Below are positions 1 to 10,511 of a DNA stretch of 64,000 bases, one piece after another; position 1 is the first letter of the stretch, and the number at the start of each line of letters is the position of its first letter. Origin of the DNA: Zygnema cylindricum (taxonomy: Eukaryota > Streptophyta > Zygnematophyceae > Zygnematales > Zygnemataceae). The notes below the pieces were generated by a model. The model was not told the origin of the DNA and did no database searches. It was given only the letters and a program-made list of their open reading frames with translations. Location: contig JBBHKE010002911.1 in the NCBI GenBank assembly GCA_037447655.1, forward strand, positions 1-64,000. The letters run 5' to 3'. Made by a program: the position numbers and the translations under genes.

Positions 1-309
1 AAAATTATGTATTACAGAGGCTTGGGTTACATGGTGTATCGTCTGTAAAAAAGTTTTTACATACGTGTTTTAATTTGAGTGGTTCTTTGTAAGCTGACGA
101 TCAAATCTCTAAAATCGTCAAAGATTTGAAAACCAACCATTTTCGGATAGATATCCGAACTTCCATATTATGTAGGTGTACTTCGTAAGTGTCCCGCGTC
201 AATGTACCCTAGAGATCTCGTTCCCTTTGCTGACTTTCAGGAAAAATATCTATTTCTTTTCGCCAAAGATTTTACGGTCACCTTGTCCGAATGCACGTGA
301 CTTTTGAGA
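1..309. other. Flank left of the gypsy insertion; no gene seen
   Basis: AT-rich sequence with no reading frame, repeat or RNA gene that I can recognise. It ends at the 5-bp CCTGT (310-314), which is repeated on the far side of the gypsy element at 33449-33453. It is therefore pre-insertion target DNA and should be contiguous in origin with the sequence after 33453. Confidence 0.5.
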
Positions 310-314
310 CCTGT
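310..314. repeat. Target-site duplication CCTGT of gypsy-1 (left copy)
   Basis: CCTGT lies directly before the LTR at 315 and again at 33449-33453 directly after the other LTR. This proves that the two LTRs 33 kb apart belong to one insertion. Confidence 0.85.
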
Positions 315-760
315 TGTAAAAGAGGTAGAATAATAACTCCACACTCACAATGCACAACAGAATAACCTCAAGGATTCCCTCGTAGCAACAGCAAGAGCAC
401 ACATCATTCAAAAAAAAGGATGGAGCTTTATTAACCAAAAAGAGATTATACGATTGAAAGCTCGCCACGAAGGTCTATTCAAGAATATGTTGTTGACTAG
501 GTCTACTGACTATTTAAACTAATCAGTTGCTAGTCAACTTGGTACTATACTTATGTACACGTCGGCCTTCTCGGTCAACCACGATCTATCCAAACTGTCT
601 TCTAGAATAATGTAGCCCGATCTACATTTTGCGACGTTGCTATACTGCTACGCTGCGTTGCTATACTGCTATGCTGCACTAGTCTGGCATCGCAGCTGCG
701 CTGCTCTAGAACCGCAACTGCAGCAGCCTATACTGTACATAACTCTGTAACCCTGTTACA
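315..760 (-). repeat. 3' LTR of gypsy-1, complete
   Basis: 446 bp that align over their whole length with the 467-bp LTR at 32982-33448 at roughly 90 percent by eye. They include the internal short repeats 'gctatactgctatgctgc' and the terminal TG/CA bases. A 255-bp partial copy recurs at 3319-3573. The divergence suggests the gypsy insertion is old relative to the elements nested in it. Confidence 0.88.
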
Positions 761-1308
761 GAGCCTCCCACTAAGGAGTCTGCCACTAAGGATTCAGCGT
801 CCGACTGAATGATACCTACTTAGGGAGACTGGAGCTGACAAAGTATTTCGTATGTTTCTTCTCGAAACTCCTCGAACTCTTCCTGTAGGGTATTGAATTG
901 GTTTTGGAGCTGCTCGGATCGGGTCTCCAAGAGTGCGATGTGGTGATCCGTTGTCGCCAAGCGTCTTTAGACGATTCGCTCCCATAGCTGGTCCCCTTCC
1001 TCTGCGATGTTGCTGTTGGTTCTTGCGGTCTTGGAGAGGCAGCCTCAGGTGTAGATGCCTCGGGTGCCAGACTTTGAGGAGCTTCATGTGCTGTGATTTG
1101 TGGGGCTTCTGTTGCCACTTCGTCCGCCGGTTCCCACCGAGGTACCTTCCTCAATTTAAAGGAAATATGCTTTCGATAGCTCGGGCTCGCTGCAGAGCAT
1201 TCTTCCGAGCCAATTTGAGTGTTCGTACTTCCGGTGTGACTTCTACCCGCGAAATGATTTCGTGAAGGGAGACATCCCATGGGTGATAATGGCGGAGCAG
1301 TCTGGGAA
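761..1308 (-). pseudogene. Tail of extra gypsy 3' ORF (copy 1), coiled-coil end
   Basis: On the minus strand this continues the reading frame that is broken at 21189 by copia-1. Joining the two sides across the CATC target duplication restores an open frame through the junction. The tail has a helix-rich part near the break, a Pro/Ala/Glu-rich linker, then a heptad-like segment rich in Glu, Gln and Leu (for example RSEQLQNQFNTLQEEFEEF) that ends in LCQLQSP and a stop. At least one in-frame stop and frame changes interrupt it. The function is unknown. The coiled-coil end suggests a self-assembling or protein-binding factor; this is inference. Confidence 0.55.
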
Positions 1309-1312
1309 CATC

Positions 1313-2378
1313 TGCTACTCTGAGACCTCCATAGGTCCTCAGAGTGGACAACTTGGAAGAAGCCTTTAGGATAACCCTGACCCCTTTAAGTTCCAGCAAG
1401 AATAACTTCCACTCTGGAAGACAAAAAATTTGACCACATTCACCCCTGTGAAGGCAAGACTCCCCTGAGTCAATAGCAAAAAAAATCTCTAAATTTGCTC
1501 TCCGAGAAGTCAGTTATGGAGGGTCAAAATTGACCTTTTGTACAGAAGCTCTCTGGGAGAGAGGGTCGTTTCTACCAAATTATACTAAGTCCTATCTCTC
1601 TCTAAAACTCTATCTACTGATGTATGGGACCAATCATATTACACTACTGTACAGAAAAGTACAGCTGCCGGTGTACTTTATTAACGGATATTGTAGAGTA
1701 TGGCCTAAATGTCAACACATGTCATATCCGGATTCGGTCTTGTAATCCTCGAAGATGCCGCGATCCAATGTAGTCGTGCCACGTGTCATCGGATTTGGCG
1801 ATGACCAAAAACCGCCAAGATTCTCTTCCGCGATCTCAACTTTCTTCCTGACTATTCGATTGAATGCAAATTTCAATCGTAGCCGTCATAAACACATGCG
1901 CGGTATTTGTTTCGTAAAAGAAACAAAATGTGCGGTACTCGTTTCTTATCCATACCGTAATCCGCACTTTTACATAACTAGATCTATGTATCCGTAAACA
2001 TCCGCCGTTAAATGAATTATCCTACGCGGCAACATTTAAATAAATATCAAACCCCATAGTATGTATCACTAGTCCTAAACTTAACGGATAACTCTACCGG
2101 CTACCGGCGTCCTAACGGACGGCACGTACCAGGATCAAATCCTTGATCCGACACCTTCCTTTTTTAGCAAATAAACCTACCTATCCGTAAATCAACTAAT
2201 CTATTTCCCGTAAACCTCTGGATAGCCTAGGTAGCCATGGCTCTAGCTTCCTCTCCAACTTCTCAGTGACTGCAACAAGTGTGGGTGTTGGAGAGAGAAG
2301 TTAGAGGCACACAGCCTCAGCTTCTTTCTGTATTCCAATTTAGACCTAGAAAATAATAAAAAACCATCGATTTCTACA
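1313..2378 (-). repeat. Copia-1-family LTR (extra copy A)
   Basis: 1066-bp LTR reading TGTAGAAATCG...GTAGCA on the minus strand. It is identical to the copia-1 3' LTR up to 2271. Its first ~107 bp (2272-2378) differ from both copia-1 LTRs, so it is a third LTR copy. It lies directly against a plus-strand gypsy RT fragment at 2379 and has no internal region of its own. It carries the tRNA-like hairpin at 2129-2145. Confidence 0.8.
2129..2145 (+). other. Initiator-tRNA-like T-arm in LTR copy A
   Basis: The sequence ccaggatcaaatccttg is a slightly decayed form of the 5-bp stem, 7-nt loop hairpin seen intact at 20939-20955. It is read on the plus strand, antisense to the LTR. The same hairpin recurs at 4942-4958 in the duplicated block. 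Confidence 0.45.
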
Positions 2379-3318
2379 CCATTTGGCCTCAAAAATACAC
2401 CTACCAAATTCTAACAGGCTATGGACGAGGCCCTCCGAGGAATTGATTGCGCACGGTATAACATCGAAGATGTGATCATTTTCTCCAAGACATTCGAAGA
2501 ATACTGGGAGCATATACAGATCGTTCTCCGGGCTCTCCAAGAGGTGGGCTTGAAGTGCCATCCGGGGAAAGGCATCTTTGGAGTGCAGAAAATCATTTGT
2601 TTCGGTCATGAGGTGACTCTTGGGACAGTGCGTCCCCACATGGTTAAGGTGGCCACCCTTGACGCCCTTCCACCCCCGTAGGACATTTTGGCCCTTCACA
2701 CTCTCCTGGGTCTGGCCAACTATTACCGGAGGTTTATTCTCGAATTCAATAGCCACGCCCAACCATTAAATCAGTTATTGCGAAAGGACCAAGAATGGCA
2801 GTGGGCAGAAGAACAGCAGATCGCTTTCAAGTTTCTGAAAGATTCCCTCAAGCACCACCTTGTGCTCCGGATGCCCGATCACCAGTGAACTTTCCTCTTA
2901 TATACTGATTGGAGCAGGTTCTGATTGGGAGCAGTGTAGGCTCAATTGGACGATAACGGGAAGGAGTTCGTAGTGGTATATGCAAGCCGGAGCAATAACA
3001 AAGTCGACGGGAATCATAGCGGTTATCACGAGGAATCGCTCGTCGCAGTATAGGCAATCTAGCATTTTAATCCTTACCTCTATGGAGTACACTTCACCCT
3101 TATTACACATCACCAGCCCCTCAAATGGATAATGGAGAACAGTAATTGACAGGCAAGGTGGCCAGATGGGTTCTCATCTTGCAAGGATACCATTTCAGCA
3201 TCATCAATCGAGCAAGGGAGATTCATGGGAATGCAGACTGACTCAGCAGTAGTCCACACCCTTCCACCAAAGACTCTACCGAGGCTAGGCACAATGAAGA
3301 TGGAACTATGAGACCTCC
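2379..3318 (+). pseudogene. Fragment of a second Ty3/gypsy RT-RNase H (gypsy-2)
   Basis: The plus-strand frame begins with the gypsy RT signature around the PFGL motif, then an intact-looking segment with ARYNIEDVIIFSKTFEEY. That corresponds to the catalytic FxDD region with the acidic pair shifted to IED. Connection-domain and RNase H-start motifs follow (LLGLANYYRRFI, LNQLLRKDQEWQW, LYTD). Stops occur at the start and near 2681 and 2888. No LTR of its own is visible. It sits between the two copies of the duplicated block, so it probably marks original flank of LTR copy A or filler captured in the rearrangement. Confidence 0.8.
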
Positions 3319-3573
3319 CTGACTATTTAAACTAATCAGTTGCTAGTCAACTTGGTACTATACTTATGTACACGTCGGCCTTCTCGGTCAACCACGATCT
3401 ATCCAAACTGTCTTCTAGAATAATGTAGCCCGATCTACATTTTGCGACGTTGCTATACTGCTACGCTGCGTTGCTATACTGCTATGCTGCACTAGTCTGG
3501 CATCGCAGCTGCGCTGCTCTAGAACCGCAACTGCAGCAGCCTATACTGTACATAACTCTGTAACCCTGTTACA
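3319..3573 (-). repeat. Truncated gypsy-1 3' LTR (duplicate)
   Basis: 255 bp identical to 506-760. Its minus-strand start (TGTAACAG at 3573) is intact, but the other 190 bp are missing at the duplication junction at 3319. Confidence 0.85.
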
Positions 3574-4121
3574 GAGCCTCCCACTAAGGAGTCTGCCACT
3601 AAGGATTCAGCGTCCGACTGAATGATACCTACTTAGGGAGACTGGAGCTGACAAAGTATTTCGTATGTTTCTTCTCGAAACTCCTCGAACTCTTCCTGTA
3701 GGGTATTGAATTGGTTTTGGAGCTGCTCGGATCGGGTCTCCAAGAGTGCGATGTGGTGATCCGTTGTCGCCAAGCGTCTTTAGACGATTCGCTCCCATAG
3801 CTGGTCCCCTTCCTCTGCGATGTTGCTGTTGGTTCTTGCGGTCTTGGAGAGGCAGCCTCAGGTGTAGATGCCTCGGGTGCCAGACTTTGAGGAGCTTCAT
3901 GTGCTGTGATTTGTGGGGCTTCTGTTGCCACTTCGTCCGCCGGTTCCCACCGAGGTACCTTCCTCAATTTAAAGGAAATATGCTTTCGATAGCTCGGGCT
4001 CGCTGCAGAGCATTCTTCCGAGCCAATTTGAGTGTTCGTACTTCCGGTGTGACTTCTACCCGCGAAATGATTTCGTGAAGGGAGACATCCCATGGGTGAT
4101 AATGGCGGAGCAGTCTGGGAA
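3574..4121 (-). pseudogene. Tail of extra gypsy 3' ORF (copy 2)
   Basis: Identical to 761-1308 and contiguous with the copia-1 3' LTR, so this is the copy that pairs with the N-terminal part at 21189-22257. Minus-strand frames show DVPRLLRHYHPWDVSLHEII near the break, an Ala/Pro/Glu-rich middle, and the coiled-coil end stopping near 3639. A purine-rich stretch (gtgggaggctc on the minus strand) just before the LTR is a candidate polypurine tract. No family is recognised. Confidence 0.55.
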
Positions 4122-4125
4122 CATC

Positions 4126-5192
4126 TGCTACTCTGAGACCTCCATAGGTCCTCAGAGTGGACAACTTGGAAGAAGCCTTTAGGATAACCCTGACCCCTTT
4201 AAGTTCCAGCAAGAATAACTTCCACTCTGGAAGACAAAAAATTTGACCACATTCACCCCTGTGAAGGCAAGACTCCCCTGAGTCAATAGCAAAAAAAATC
4301 TCTAAATTTGCTCTCCGAGAAGTCAGTTATGGAGGGTCAAAATTGACCTTTTGTACAGAAGCTCTCTGGGAGAGAGGGTCGTTTCTACCAAATTATACTA
4401 AGTCCTATCTCTCTCTAAAACTCTATCTACTGATGTATGGGACCAATCATATTACACTACTGTACAGAAAAGTACAGCTGCCGGTGTACTTTATTAACGG
4501 ATATTGTAGAGTATGGCCTAAATGTCAACACATGTCATATCCGGATTCGGTCTTGTAATCCTCGAAGATGCCGCGATCCAATGTAGTCGTGCCACGTGTC
4601 ATCGGATTTGGCGATGACCAAAAACCGCCAAGATTCTCTTCCGCGATCTCAACTTTCTTCCTGACTATTCGATTGAATGCAAATTTCAATCGTAGCCGTC
4701 ATAAACACATGCGCGGTATTTGTTTCGTAAAAGAAACAAAATGTGCGGTACTCGTTTCTTATCCATACCGTAATCCGCACTTTTACATAACTAGATCTAT
4801 GTATCCGTAAACATCCGCCGTTAAATGAATTATCCTACGCGGCAACATTTAAATAAATATCAAACCCCATAGTATGTATCACTAGTCCTAAACTTAACGG
4901 ATAACTCTACCGGCTACCGGCGTCCTAACGGACGGCACGTACCAGGATCAAATCCTTGATCCGACACCTTCCTTTTTTAGCAAATAAACCTACCTATCCG
5001 TAAATCAACTAATCTATTTCCCGTAAACCTCTGGATAGCCTAGGTAGCCATGGCTCTAGCTTCCTCTCCAACTTCTCAGTGACTGTAACAAGTGTAAGAG
5101 TTGGAGAGAGAAGTTAGAGGCACACTGCCTCGGCTTCTTTTTGTGTTCCAATTTAGACCTAAAAAATACTTAAAGAACCATCAATTTCTACA
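4126..5192 (-). repeat. 3' LTR of copia-1
   Basis: 1067 bp, TGTAGAAATTG...GTAGCA on the minus strand. It is preceded on that strand by the purine run AAGAGGAG, a short polypurine tract. Reading frames inside it (for example the plus-strand one at 4568-4810) are LTR sequence, not genes. Confidence 0.85.
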
Positions 5193-6960
5193 CTCCTCTT
5201 ATTTTCTAGTAAATCTTTAATTTTAGACCACAATTCTCTCGCAGAAAATTAGCTTAGAGGAAGGCACAGGTTTGGTCATCATATCTGCTACCATCTCGCT
5301 ATGTGTTCGGCACTCTAAACTGATTATATTGTTTTCTATTTTCTCTCTAACAAATATGTGTCTAATGTCTATGTGTTTAGCTTTAAAATGATGTTTAGGA
5401 TTGGCAGAAATAGCGATTGCTGCCTAATTATCACAAAAAAATATCTGCACACCACTCTTCAGGTGACCAAGCTCACCAAGCAAAGACTCGACCCACATCA
5501 ATTCTTTTACAGCAGAGCAAGAGGCCATATACTCAGCCTCCATGGTGGACTGAGCAATAACCTTTTGTTGTTTGCTACTCTAACAGCAAGCCCGATCACC
5601 CATATATAATACATATCTAGAAGTACATCTCCTCATCGGAGCATCACCATAACTGGCATCACTCCAAGTAGTGATGTCAGTATTCTCCCCACCCAAATGT
5701 AACCATGGATCCCTAATTCCTATTAAATATCTAAAGACTCTCTTAGGTGCCTCCCAATCCTTCTTAGTGGGAGAATTTAGACTTCTACTCAGCTCTCCTA
5801 CAGCAGTAGCTAAATCCGTCTGGGTAGAATTCATAAAATAGATTAAGCTTCCCACTCTTGCCTGTAAGGAATAGTCTGCATGAACTTTTGTTCTTCAGGA
5901 GATAATTCCTCGTCTAAGACTATGACTCCTTCTTCCTCACTCCCCTCACTTCTCATCTTTAACTCCATTGGAGTTGTACAACTATTAGCTTTATCCATCT
6001 GAATTTTTCCAGCATATTCCCTATTGCTTACTTTTAAGTCAATCTTATAATCTTTCTTTCTTAGTCTCTTTCTACTTGAATTCCCAAAATATATTTTGCT
6101 TCTCCCATATCCTTCATTTCAAATCTTCCCTTAAGATCAATTTTCAGTTTATTAATTTTTTCCATTGATTTACTTAAAACAAGTAAATCATCAACATAAA
6201 TTGCAATATATATAATACCTTCCTTACCTTCAAAAACATAGATTGGTTGATATGAGCTGATCCAGATATATCCTTGACCGGTAAGAAACTCATCAAGTTT
6301 CTTATTCCACTGTCAAGGCGCCTGTTTAAATCTATAAAGTGATTTAGTCAGCTGGCATACATTACTCTCCTCTCCTTCCTTCACAAATCCTTCGGGTTGT
6401 CGCATGAAGATCTCCTCTTCGAATTCTCCATGCAAAAAGGTTGTCTTGATGTCCATCTGGTGCACCTCTATGTCTTCCGCTGCTGCTAGACTGAGAAGTA
6501 TGCGGACGGAGGGAAATCTGACGACCGGGGCAAAGGTTTCCTCGTAGTCGATTCCTTCTTTCTGTATAAATCCTTTTGCCACTAATCGGGCTTTGTAACG
6601 CTCAATGGTGTTATCCGATTTCAGTTTTAATTTGAAAACCCACTTATAACCGATTGGTTTTCGGTTAGGGGGACAGTCCACGAGCTCCGAAGTATCGGTT
6701 GCCATAATTGAGGCCATCTCTTCATTGATGGCTGTCTTCCACCGGTTCCTTTCTAGATAAGTCATTGCATCTCCATAAGTTTGAGGTTCATGTTGATGAG
6801 ATAGTTTTGTTACCTTGTTATTAACCTGTTTTTCTTGCAATCTTTTGTTATTTCTCCTTTCCCCCTCAAAATCTGTGGCTAGAATATATGGTTCTCGTGG
6901 GTTCTTTTCGAACAATCTCGGCTTCTCCTCTATCCCTTGATTCTGAATCAATTTCTATCC
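5193..6960 (-). pseudogene. Copia-1 reverse transcriptase and RNase H, decayed
   Basis: The longest open part (6313-6951) holds the copia RT N-terminal half: WKTAINEEMASIM, YKWVFKLKLKSDNTIERYKA, EETFAPVVRFPSVRILLSLA, MDIKTTFLHGEFEEEIFMRQ and SLYRFKQAP. After a stop the frame resumes with the catalytic IYVDDLLVLSKS motif and the GEAKYILGIQ motif. The segment 5580-5855 holds MGSLIYFMNST and RNase H with WSDASYGDAPMRR, followed by MEAEYMAS and FFCDN after further stops. The family normally has one continuous pol frame; here at least five stops or shifts break it. The two catalytic aspartates of YVDD remain. Confidence 0.88.
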
Positions 6961-7157
6961 CGTCTTCCGCTTCGGGTAGAGTTGTCACTGGAGTTTCCGC
7001 AGCCGAGTCCTTTTCGGTCTGATTTGTACCTGCAAGAATGTCTTCTTCTCTAAAACCTGGATAGGTAGGAAGCTCAAAGTCATCGGAATTTTCAAACTCA
7101 AATCTGATTTTTACTGACTTTGTATACTAAAAGGGATCCACGGACTTTCCTTCATCT

Positions 7158-8048
7158 TTAGCTACTAGATGCTTTACTAAGATTATATAGATAATAACTT
7201 CTATAACCTTTAACATCCTCATCATATCCTAATAAGTATTCCGATTTTCCTTTAGGATCTAGCTTCCAATTAGAGTGATCTGTATCTAGACTGAATACTT
7301 GACTGCCGAAAGCCTTTAAGTGAGATATGTTTGGTTTCCGGCCGGTCCATCTCACATAAGGCGTTTGATTTTCTATAGCTAAAGTAAGAACTCTATTTTT
7401 GAGGTAATTAGCACAGTTCATTGCTTCTACCCAAAACCTTTTTCCTATCTTCTTATCTGACAACATACTTCTAGCACTATATCTTAGTGTCCTATTTAAT
7501 CTTTAAGCTACCCCATTCTGTTTCGGGTTTTCTAGAACTGCCTTTTGGAGTTGGACTTCATCTTCCCTCAAAAAATCCTCAAACTGGTTAGAAGTATACT
7601 CTCCCCCATTGTCACTCCTTACTCTCTTGATAGGAGTTTCATGGAGTTTTTCGCTCCATGCTTTATATTGTCGAAAATAATCCAAAAAATACACCCTGGA
7701 ATACCGAGACCAATCATCAGTTATAGTCATCATAAATCTCTTCCCCCCCGGTGAGGGCACTTTGACCGGTCCCCAAATATCTGTCTGTACTAAATCTAGA
7801 ATTTTTTCTCCCTTATAGGTGGCTGTTTTGGGAAAGGGCAATTTGTGTGCTTTACCTTGAGCACATCCACTATTATCACTTAGATTCTCAATCTCACTGA
7901 ACTGAATCCCTTCCACCACTCCTGTCTTTTTCATCTCTCTAAGCTTTTCTAGATTCACATGCCCAAGCCTCTTATGCCACATCATTATATCTTGAACACC
8001 ACCAATATGAAGTTTCTTCTTTTCATTGCTTAAAATCAGCTTGAACAT
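7158..8048 (-). pseudogene. Copia-1 integrase, decayed
   Basis: Frame 7503-8048 begins with the GAG-pre-integrase zinc region (WHKRLGHVNLEKLREM ... GCAQGKAHKLPF), in which one of the two expected cysteines is replaced. The core follows with the first catalytic Asp in QTDIWGP and the second in RSDNGGEYTS. The third residue is lost: the motif reads NGVA-stop-RLNRT where the family has a glutamate. The frame 7158-7466 then gives the C-terminal part (RFWVEAMNCANYLKNR, KPNISHLKAFGSQVF, LLGYDEDVKGYR). The strand-transfer enzyme is therefore inactive. Confidence 0.88.
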
Positions 8049-9505
8049 CCCTTAGCTACCTTTTTCAGCAGTGAAATAAACTTCCTCCTCAAAACTAGCA
8101 GTAAAGACTCCTTTCCTAGTGCTAGTATCAAAACCCTTATCATCTAATACAGACGTAGAGATGAAGTTTTTGTCCAGCTTCGGAATAAACAATACATCGG
8201 AGAATGTAACTATGAATGTCTTTTATTCAATTAACACTTTCAGATATACCGATCCAACAAGAGTAGTAGTGACTATCCTCCCATCCCCGTACTCTATCCC
8301 TACGGTGGGAATCTTTCTTATCTTAGTGAACATGTGTTTACCCTTACACATCTGCATGGAGGCACTTGAAACTACTATCCAGCCTGCTTCACCTTTCAAT
8401 CCACCGAAAGCACATTTATTCTTTCGTGGAATTTCTACCTCGTTTGTCGCTCCCAACTCCTCATCCAATAGGAGCTCATCGTCCTCGTCTCGGATTCCAC
8501 CTCATATACCTATGTCACAAGGGCCTTTTTTTTTCCTCTCGAGGTTCCACCAGTCTGCGCATCATTTAACCGAATCTCGGTTAGATTAGTGCACTTCGCC
8601 ATATAGTGCCCTAGTTTCTTACATAAATGACATAAATCCTTGGGAGCCCTTGGTCCGAACTCGTCAGTCTGATTTTTCTGCTCCCCCCCTCTGTAATTTT
8701 TGACCAGTCTCCGGGAATCCTTGTTTTTCCAATCGGTCCCAGCTGCCAAGGCTTGCCCACTCTTTCCTCCTCTTTGGATCTCAATCGTTTTCTCCCGAAC
8801 GAGAATCATTCCTACCACTGAGTTCCATATCCACCTTCAGTCCGACAAGTCCTGCACACGGTTGACTATGTTTTTGAACTTATTGGGTAACTTCATCAGT
8901 AAACAGTTAACCTTTTCATTTTCACTAATGTCTTTTCCAACACTTTCTAGCTCCATGAAAAGTGTAGCAAGCTCATTGCAAAAATTGAACATCTTCCCCC
9001 CTTTGTATACATACTCCTTAACTTTCGGATCAGCCAACTGTTGTTCCTGAATCGTACCACTTCGGTACATCTCTATGAGAGCCATCCTAAGATCAAATGC
9101 ATTTTCTGCTTGCAAATAAGGACATGCAAGCCCTTGAGTAAGATGGCAGAGGATGAAGTGCTTTGCCGCCATATTGTTAAAGTCCCAGGTATCAGTATCA
9201 TTCTCCTCGTTCCTCGGAATAGGTGACATGAATGCCGACCCTGTTGCTATTAGTGTGATTGTCTCCTTCTCTGTTCCTTTGTCCACCACCGCTAGTTTCT
9301 TTGTCGCCTCTGTTGAATATGGATTTGCTTTCCTCATGAATCTCCTTCCTCCAAACCCTGGAGGGATTCCAAGACTTGATGGACGCCCCACTCGTCCACT
9401 CACAATCCCCCAAAACCTTTTCTCGCGTAAAGTTCCTGTCATCATACTTTCCATGTATATGAAGCCAGTTTCATTAAAAATGGGTACCCTAGAGGGTGGG
9501 CCCAT
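8049..9505 (-). pseudogene. Copia-1 gag and protease, decayed
   Basis: gag is read on the minus strand from the ATG that lies inside the primer-binding site (plus positions 9503-9505), giving MGPPSRVPIFNETGFIYMES. It stays open to about 8837 and resumes at 8818-8510 with an intact CCHC knuckle (CHLCKKLGHYMAKC). The protease segment (8223-8468) reads WIVVSSASMQMCKGKHMF where the family has DSGAS, so the catalytic Asp is gone. The following VEYGDGR- and VLYIP-type motifs fit copia protease. The long plus-strand frames over this stretch are shadows. Confidence 0.85.
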
Positions 9506-9509
9506 AACC
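9496..9509 (-). other. Primer-binding site of copia-1 (half-tRNA type)
   Basis: On the minus strand GGTTATGGGCCCAC follows directly after the LTR end ...TATGCA. It is complementary to the plant initiator tRNA-Met anticodon stem-loop (GTGGGCCCATAACC, containing the CAU anticodon), not to the tRNA 3' end. The ATG within it is the apparent gag start. Confidence 0.75.
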
Positions 9510-9915
9510 TGCATAGTGAGACCTCCATTAGTCCTCATAGTGGACAGCTTGCAAGAAGCCTCTAGGATAACCTTGACCCCTTCGTGTTTCAACAAGAATA
9601 ACTTTTACCCTGGAAGACAAAAACTTTGACCACTTTCACCCCTGTGAAGGTAAGATTCCCTTAAGTCGATAGCAAAAAGAATCACTAAATTTTCTATCAT
9701 GAGCAGTCAGTTATGGAGGGTCAAAGTTGACCTTTTGTACAGAAGCTCTTTGGGAGAGAGGGTCCTATCTACCAACTTTTTCTAAGTCCTATCTCTCTCT
9801 AAAACTCTAGCTACTGATGTACGGCACAAATCATATTACACTGCCGTACACAAAAGTACAGCTGCCGGTGTACTTTATGTACTGATATTGTACGACATGG
9901 CCTAAATGTGGACAC
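9510..9915 (-). repeat. 5' LTR of copia-1, inner part
   Basis: 406 bp matching the primer-site-proximal part of the copia-1 3' LTR at about 87 percent by eye. It breaks at 9915 in GACAC, where the chimeric element starts, and resumes after the second GACAC at 20526-20530. Confidence 0.85.
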
Positions 9916-10461
9916 TGTTAGGATTGCAATGTGGGATTGCGCGTCACGTCACGCTTTAAGTTTTCGGTTCATTAGTACTTTTGTACTTTTCAGTTTCGTT
10001 TGATTAGGTGTGAACGGTTTGGTTTATTTTTTATATACGAGACTTCTAGTACTTTCGGTTCGTGCGTAATTCTAGTATTTTCGTTTCACGTAGGTTAAGT
10101 TGTACCTTAAGTATTGTACTTCTAGATATTTCGTTTCGCGAATTTTCAGTTTGCGTCATACTCTATTTTGCGTCTAAGTACATGTGACGCTTTTAGAATT
10201 AGATTTCTAGATGTAATCTGCGACTAAGTTAAAATGCCAGCCAGTGAGGGAATTTGTAATTATTAAGGAGAATACAACTAAGAAATTATTGTAATATTAA
10301 TGTGTGAGAATTAATGTGAATTTCCTCTTCTGAATGTCTCTATCTATGTTCATGAGGATTTAATGCATGTGAGCTGGTTGAAATTTGATGTGAGATAAAT
10401 TCGCTTCCGCATTGTAATTTGTCAATTTCTGCGCATTCCGATTGTGTTTTCGATCCTTTCA
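9916..10461 (+). repeat. 5' LTR of element C
   Basis: 546 bp, TGTTAGGATTGCAATG...GATCCTTTCA. It is nearly identical to 19945-20525 except for about 35 bp missing near its start. It contains a direct series of 'tttcg/ttagtacttttgtac' motifs typical of an A/T-rich promoter region. Confidence 0.87.
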
Positions 10462-10482
10462 ATTGGTATAGGAGCAGGTTAG
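10462..10482 (+). other. Primer-binding site of element C (tRNA-Met 3'-end type, diverged)
   Basis: Directly after the LTR comes attggtataggagcagg. It resembles the usual plant site TGGTATCAGAGC, complementary to the initiator tRNA-Met 3' end, with changes in the middle. This differs from the anticodon-arm site used by the copias in this window. Confidence 0.5.
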
Positions 10483-10511
10483 CTCCACATTGAGGATCCA
10501 GTGAGTTAGGC

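Larger units (their letters stand above)
506..2271. repeat. 1.77-kb duplicated block, copy 1
   Basis: 506-2271 is essentially identical, base for base as far as I compared, to 3319-5084 (offset 2813 bp). The block runs from inside the gypsy LTR through the tail of the extra gypsy ORF into the copia-1-type LTR, stopping about 107 bp before that LTR ends. Beyond 2271/5084 the LTR ends diverge. The very high identity against roughly 87 percent among other LTR pairs here indicates a recent unequal crossover or segmental duplication. Confidence 0.85.
3319..5084. repeat. 1.77-kb duplicated block, copy 2
   Basis: Second copy of the block at 506-2271. The left junction cuts the gypsy LTR at 3319, sharing only 'ctgac' with copy 1. 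The right junction lies inside the copia-1 3' LTR. This copy is the one joined to the copia-1 internal region. Confidence 0.85.

Noticed and set aside
794-1280. Duplicate host genes at 794-1280 and 3607-4093
   Set aside because: They are the tail of the extra gypsy ORF, broken by stops and duplicated with flanking LTRs.
8119-8589. 156-residue plus-strand ORF
   Set aside because: Shadow of the minus-strand copia-1 gag-protease, whose motifs are clear.
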